From Gemmataceae bacterium (GTDB taxonomy: Bacteria > Planctomycetota > Planctomycetia > Gemmatales > Gemmataceae), in the NCBI GenBank assembly GCA_947490035.1, contig CANLGS010000164.1, positions 1-7,717 on the forward strand: DNA of 7,717 nt, given 5' to 3'. The position numbers were made by a program, and so were the translations under genes. A model generated the notes under the pieces. That model was given only the letters and a program-made list of their open reading frames with translations, had not been told where the DNA came from and ran no database searches. Below are positions 6,615 through 7,717 of the stretch, piece after piece. The first letter of the stretch is position 1, and every line of letters starts with the position of its first letter.

Positions 6615-6894
6615 GAGCCGGGCGACTTCGTGCTGATCCAGATGGGCCACAACGACGGCGGTGCGCTCGACGACGCGGCCCGCGCCCGCATTGTTCGTTC
6701 ACCTGAACAAACTCGCGCTGGGCAAGTACGCGGAGTTCACGCCGGCAGACATCAAGACGAAGTTCTTCACCGCGGCTGACGGCACGCACACCAGCCCGGC
6801 CGGCGCGGAGCTGAACGCCGCGTGCGTGGGCGAAGGGCTGCGGGAGTTGAAGGACCAGGGCTTCCAAGGCACCCGGTCGAATGAAGTGATCTGA
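6615..6894 (+). pseudogene. Relic of a CE12 (SGNH) rhamnogalacturonan acetylesterase
   Basis: Two pieces of one enzyme family lie next to each other in different frames. Piece A (6615-6689) reads EPGDFVLIQMGHNDGG and then ALDDAARAR, the block III region (GHND) of CE12 enzymes, which deacetylate rhamnogalacturonan. Piece B (about 6691-6894, another frame) reads LFVHLNKLALGKYAEF and later ADGTHTSPAGAELNA, the C-terminal block V with the catalytic Asp (6778-6780) and His (6787-6789), ending at TGA 6892-6894. The GDS block with the nucleophilic serine is absent, and an in-frame TGA (6612-6614) sits just before piece A. The roughly 100 residues normally between blocks III and V are missing at a sharp junction near 6684-6692. 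The gene is therefore dead. It is oriented divergently from the lyase/hydrolase operon, consistent with a former pectin-degradation cluster. Confidence 0.85.
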
Positions 6895-6921
6895 TGGGGA
6901 TGTCACGTTCCCACAGTCGCA

Positions 6922-7016
6922 TATACTTCGCGCGGTCCGGTTTGACTTCTTCCCCCTCGCCCCGGCTTTGCGGGGAGAGGGGGCCAAACGCCTCACTCCC
7001 GACCGCGCGAAGTATA
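6922..7016. repeat. 95-bp nested inverted-repeat element, MITE- or REP-like
   Basis: The outer arms TATACTTCGCGCGGTC (6922-6937) and GACCGCGCGAAGTATA (7001-7016) are perfect 16-bp inverted repeats. Inside them CCCCCTCGCCCC (6952-6963) pairs with GGGGAGAGGGGG (6972-6983) with one mismatch, around the loop GGCTTTGC. No target-site duplication is evident. It sits between the 3' ends of the plus-strand CE12 relic (6894) and the minus-strand peptidase gene (7035), where it could act as a bidirectional terminator. It could equally be a dispersed non-coding repeat. Confidence 0.8.
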
Positions 7017-7034
7017 ATCACCTGCAATGAACCA

Positions 7035-7717
7035 CTAGCCCGCGGTCAGCGTGGAGGGTTCGCGGGACAGGGAGGTGAGGAGTTTGCAGCCGTCGTGCGT
7101 GACGAGTACGTCGTCCTCGATGCGGATGCCGCCCCAACCGGGGATGTACACGCCCGGTTCGATGGTGATGACCATGCCAGCTTCGAGGATGTCGTCGGAG
7201 TTGGCCCGCACGCGCGGCGCCTCGTGGACTTCCAACCCGAGGCCGTGGCCGAGGCCGTGGGTGAAGTAGTCGCCGAGCTTCTCCGACGATTTCCTGAGCG
7301 CGGCGCCGGCGATCGTCTTGCGGGCGGCGGCGTCCACGTCCTTCGCCTTCACCCCCGGCCGGATGGCCGCGAGCGCCGCGTTCTGCGCCGCCAGCACCAC
7401 CGCGTATATCTCGTCGAAGTCGTAGCCGACGCGCTCCTGCTTGTTGCGGCGGCTCGGCGAGGTGCCGAACGGGCTTTTGAGCGTCCGCGTGATGTCCGAC
7501 TTGTACAGCATGTCCGCGCCCCAATCGACGAGCAACTTGCTGCCCTCGCCGAGTTGCCGCGCGGTGGGCGGCGCGTGCGGCAGCGCGCCGCGCTCGCCCA
7601 CGGCCACGATCGGCGGGAACGACGTGCCGCGGCCGCCGGCGCGCCGCACGTAGCCCTCCAACGCGTCCACCATGTCCTTCTCGGTGTCGGCCTCGCGCAG
7701 CGTCGCGACGAACATGC
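7035..7717 (-). CDS. Xaa-Pro aminopeptidase family M24, C-terminal catalytic part (5' end outside window)
   Basis: The frame is open at the right edge and ends at TAG 7037-7035. The visible 226 or more residues are the 'pita-bread' metallopeptidase domain that removes an N-terminal residue preceding proline. Counting from the Met at 7715, all five metal ligands of the family are present: Asp64 (LLVDWGA), Asp74 (KSDITRT), His157 (HGLGHGLGLEVHE), Glu186 (TIEPGVYI) and Glu200 (IRIEDD). The accessory His153 and His164 are also present. The family normally carries an N-terminal creatinase-like domain of about 120-150 residues, so the Met at 7715 is probably internal and the true start lies beyond the window. 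No signal peptide can be judged. The nested inverted repeat at 6922-7016 begins 18 nt after the stop and may end its transcript. No functional tie to the pectin genes is apparent. Confidence 0.93.
   Translation of the reverse strand, partial: MFVATLREADTEKDMVDALEGYVRRAGGRGTSFPPIVAVGERGALPHAPPTARQLGEGSKLLVDWGADMLYKSDITRTLKSPFGTSPSRRNKQERVGYDFDEIYAVVLAAQNAALAAIRPGVKAKDVDAAARKTIAGAALRKSSEKLGDYFTHGLGHGLGLEVHEAPRVRANSDDILEAGMVITIEPGVYIPGWGGIRIEDDVLVTHDGCKLLTSLSREPSTLTAG

Noticed and set aside
6767..7027. A minus-strand frame across the nested inverted repeat and the CE12 relic
   Set aside because: It merely translates the repeat element and the antisense of the relic, and has no ribosome binding site or domain.

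Overview
The window is a high-GC bacterial fragment, most likely from a planctomycete of the Gemmata group. That is an inference from the strong G/C bias at third codon positions, a membrane-anchored caspase-like protease, secreted polysaccharide-degrading enzymes of a heterotroph, and several GC-rich palindromic intergenic elements. No ribosomal or other taxonomic marker is present. All five protein genes lie on the minus strand. The only coding trace on the plus strand is a broken gene.

Layout from left to right: (1) 1-1173, the N-terminal 391 residues of a caspase-family (C14-like) protease with an N-terminal hydrophobic anchor and an intact His/Cys pair, running off the left edge. (2) 1404-2735, a 443-residue protein that appears to join a RelE/ParE-like N-terminal domain to a proline-rich linker and a long coiled coil containing a tandem duplication. 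It is bracketed by two near-identical copies of a 39-bp palindromic element. (3) 2736-3212, a gene-poor stretch rich in hairpins. (4) 3213-5102, a secreted family PL11 rhamnogalacturonan lyase. (5) 5145-6524, a secreted, cysteine-rich alpha/beta-hydrolase with a C-terminal fibronectin-like domain, 42 nt upstream of the lyase and almost certainly in the same operon. (6) 6615-6894 on the plus strand, a relic of a CE12 (SGNH) rhamnogalacturonan acetylesterase that keeps one internal block and the C-terminus but has lost its front and middle. (7) 6922-7016, a nested inverted-repeat element. (8) 7035-7717, the C-terminal catalytic domain of an M24 Xaa-Pro aminopeptidase, running off the right edge.

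The middle of the window reads as a locus for rhamnogalacturonan-I (pectin backbone) degradation. The lyase cuts the backbone, the hydrolase could be a de-esterifying partner, and the divergently oriented CE12 deacetylase has decayed. The caspase-like gene, the RelE-like/coiled-coil gene and the M24 peptidase have no visible link to pectin. The least familiar content is the RelE-like/coiled-coil fusion with its bracketing palindromes and its caspase-like neighbour. Any functional connection between these is speculation.
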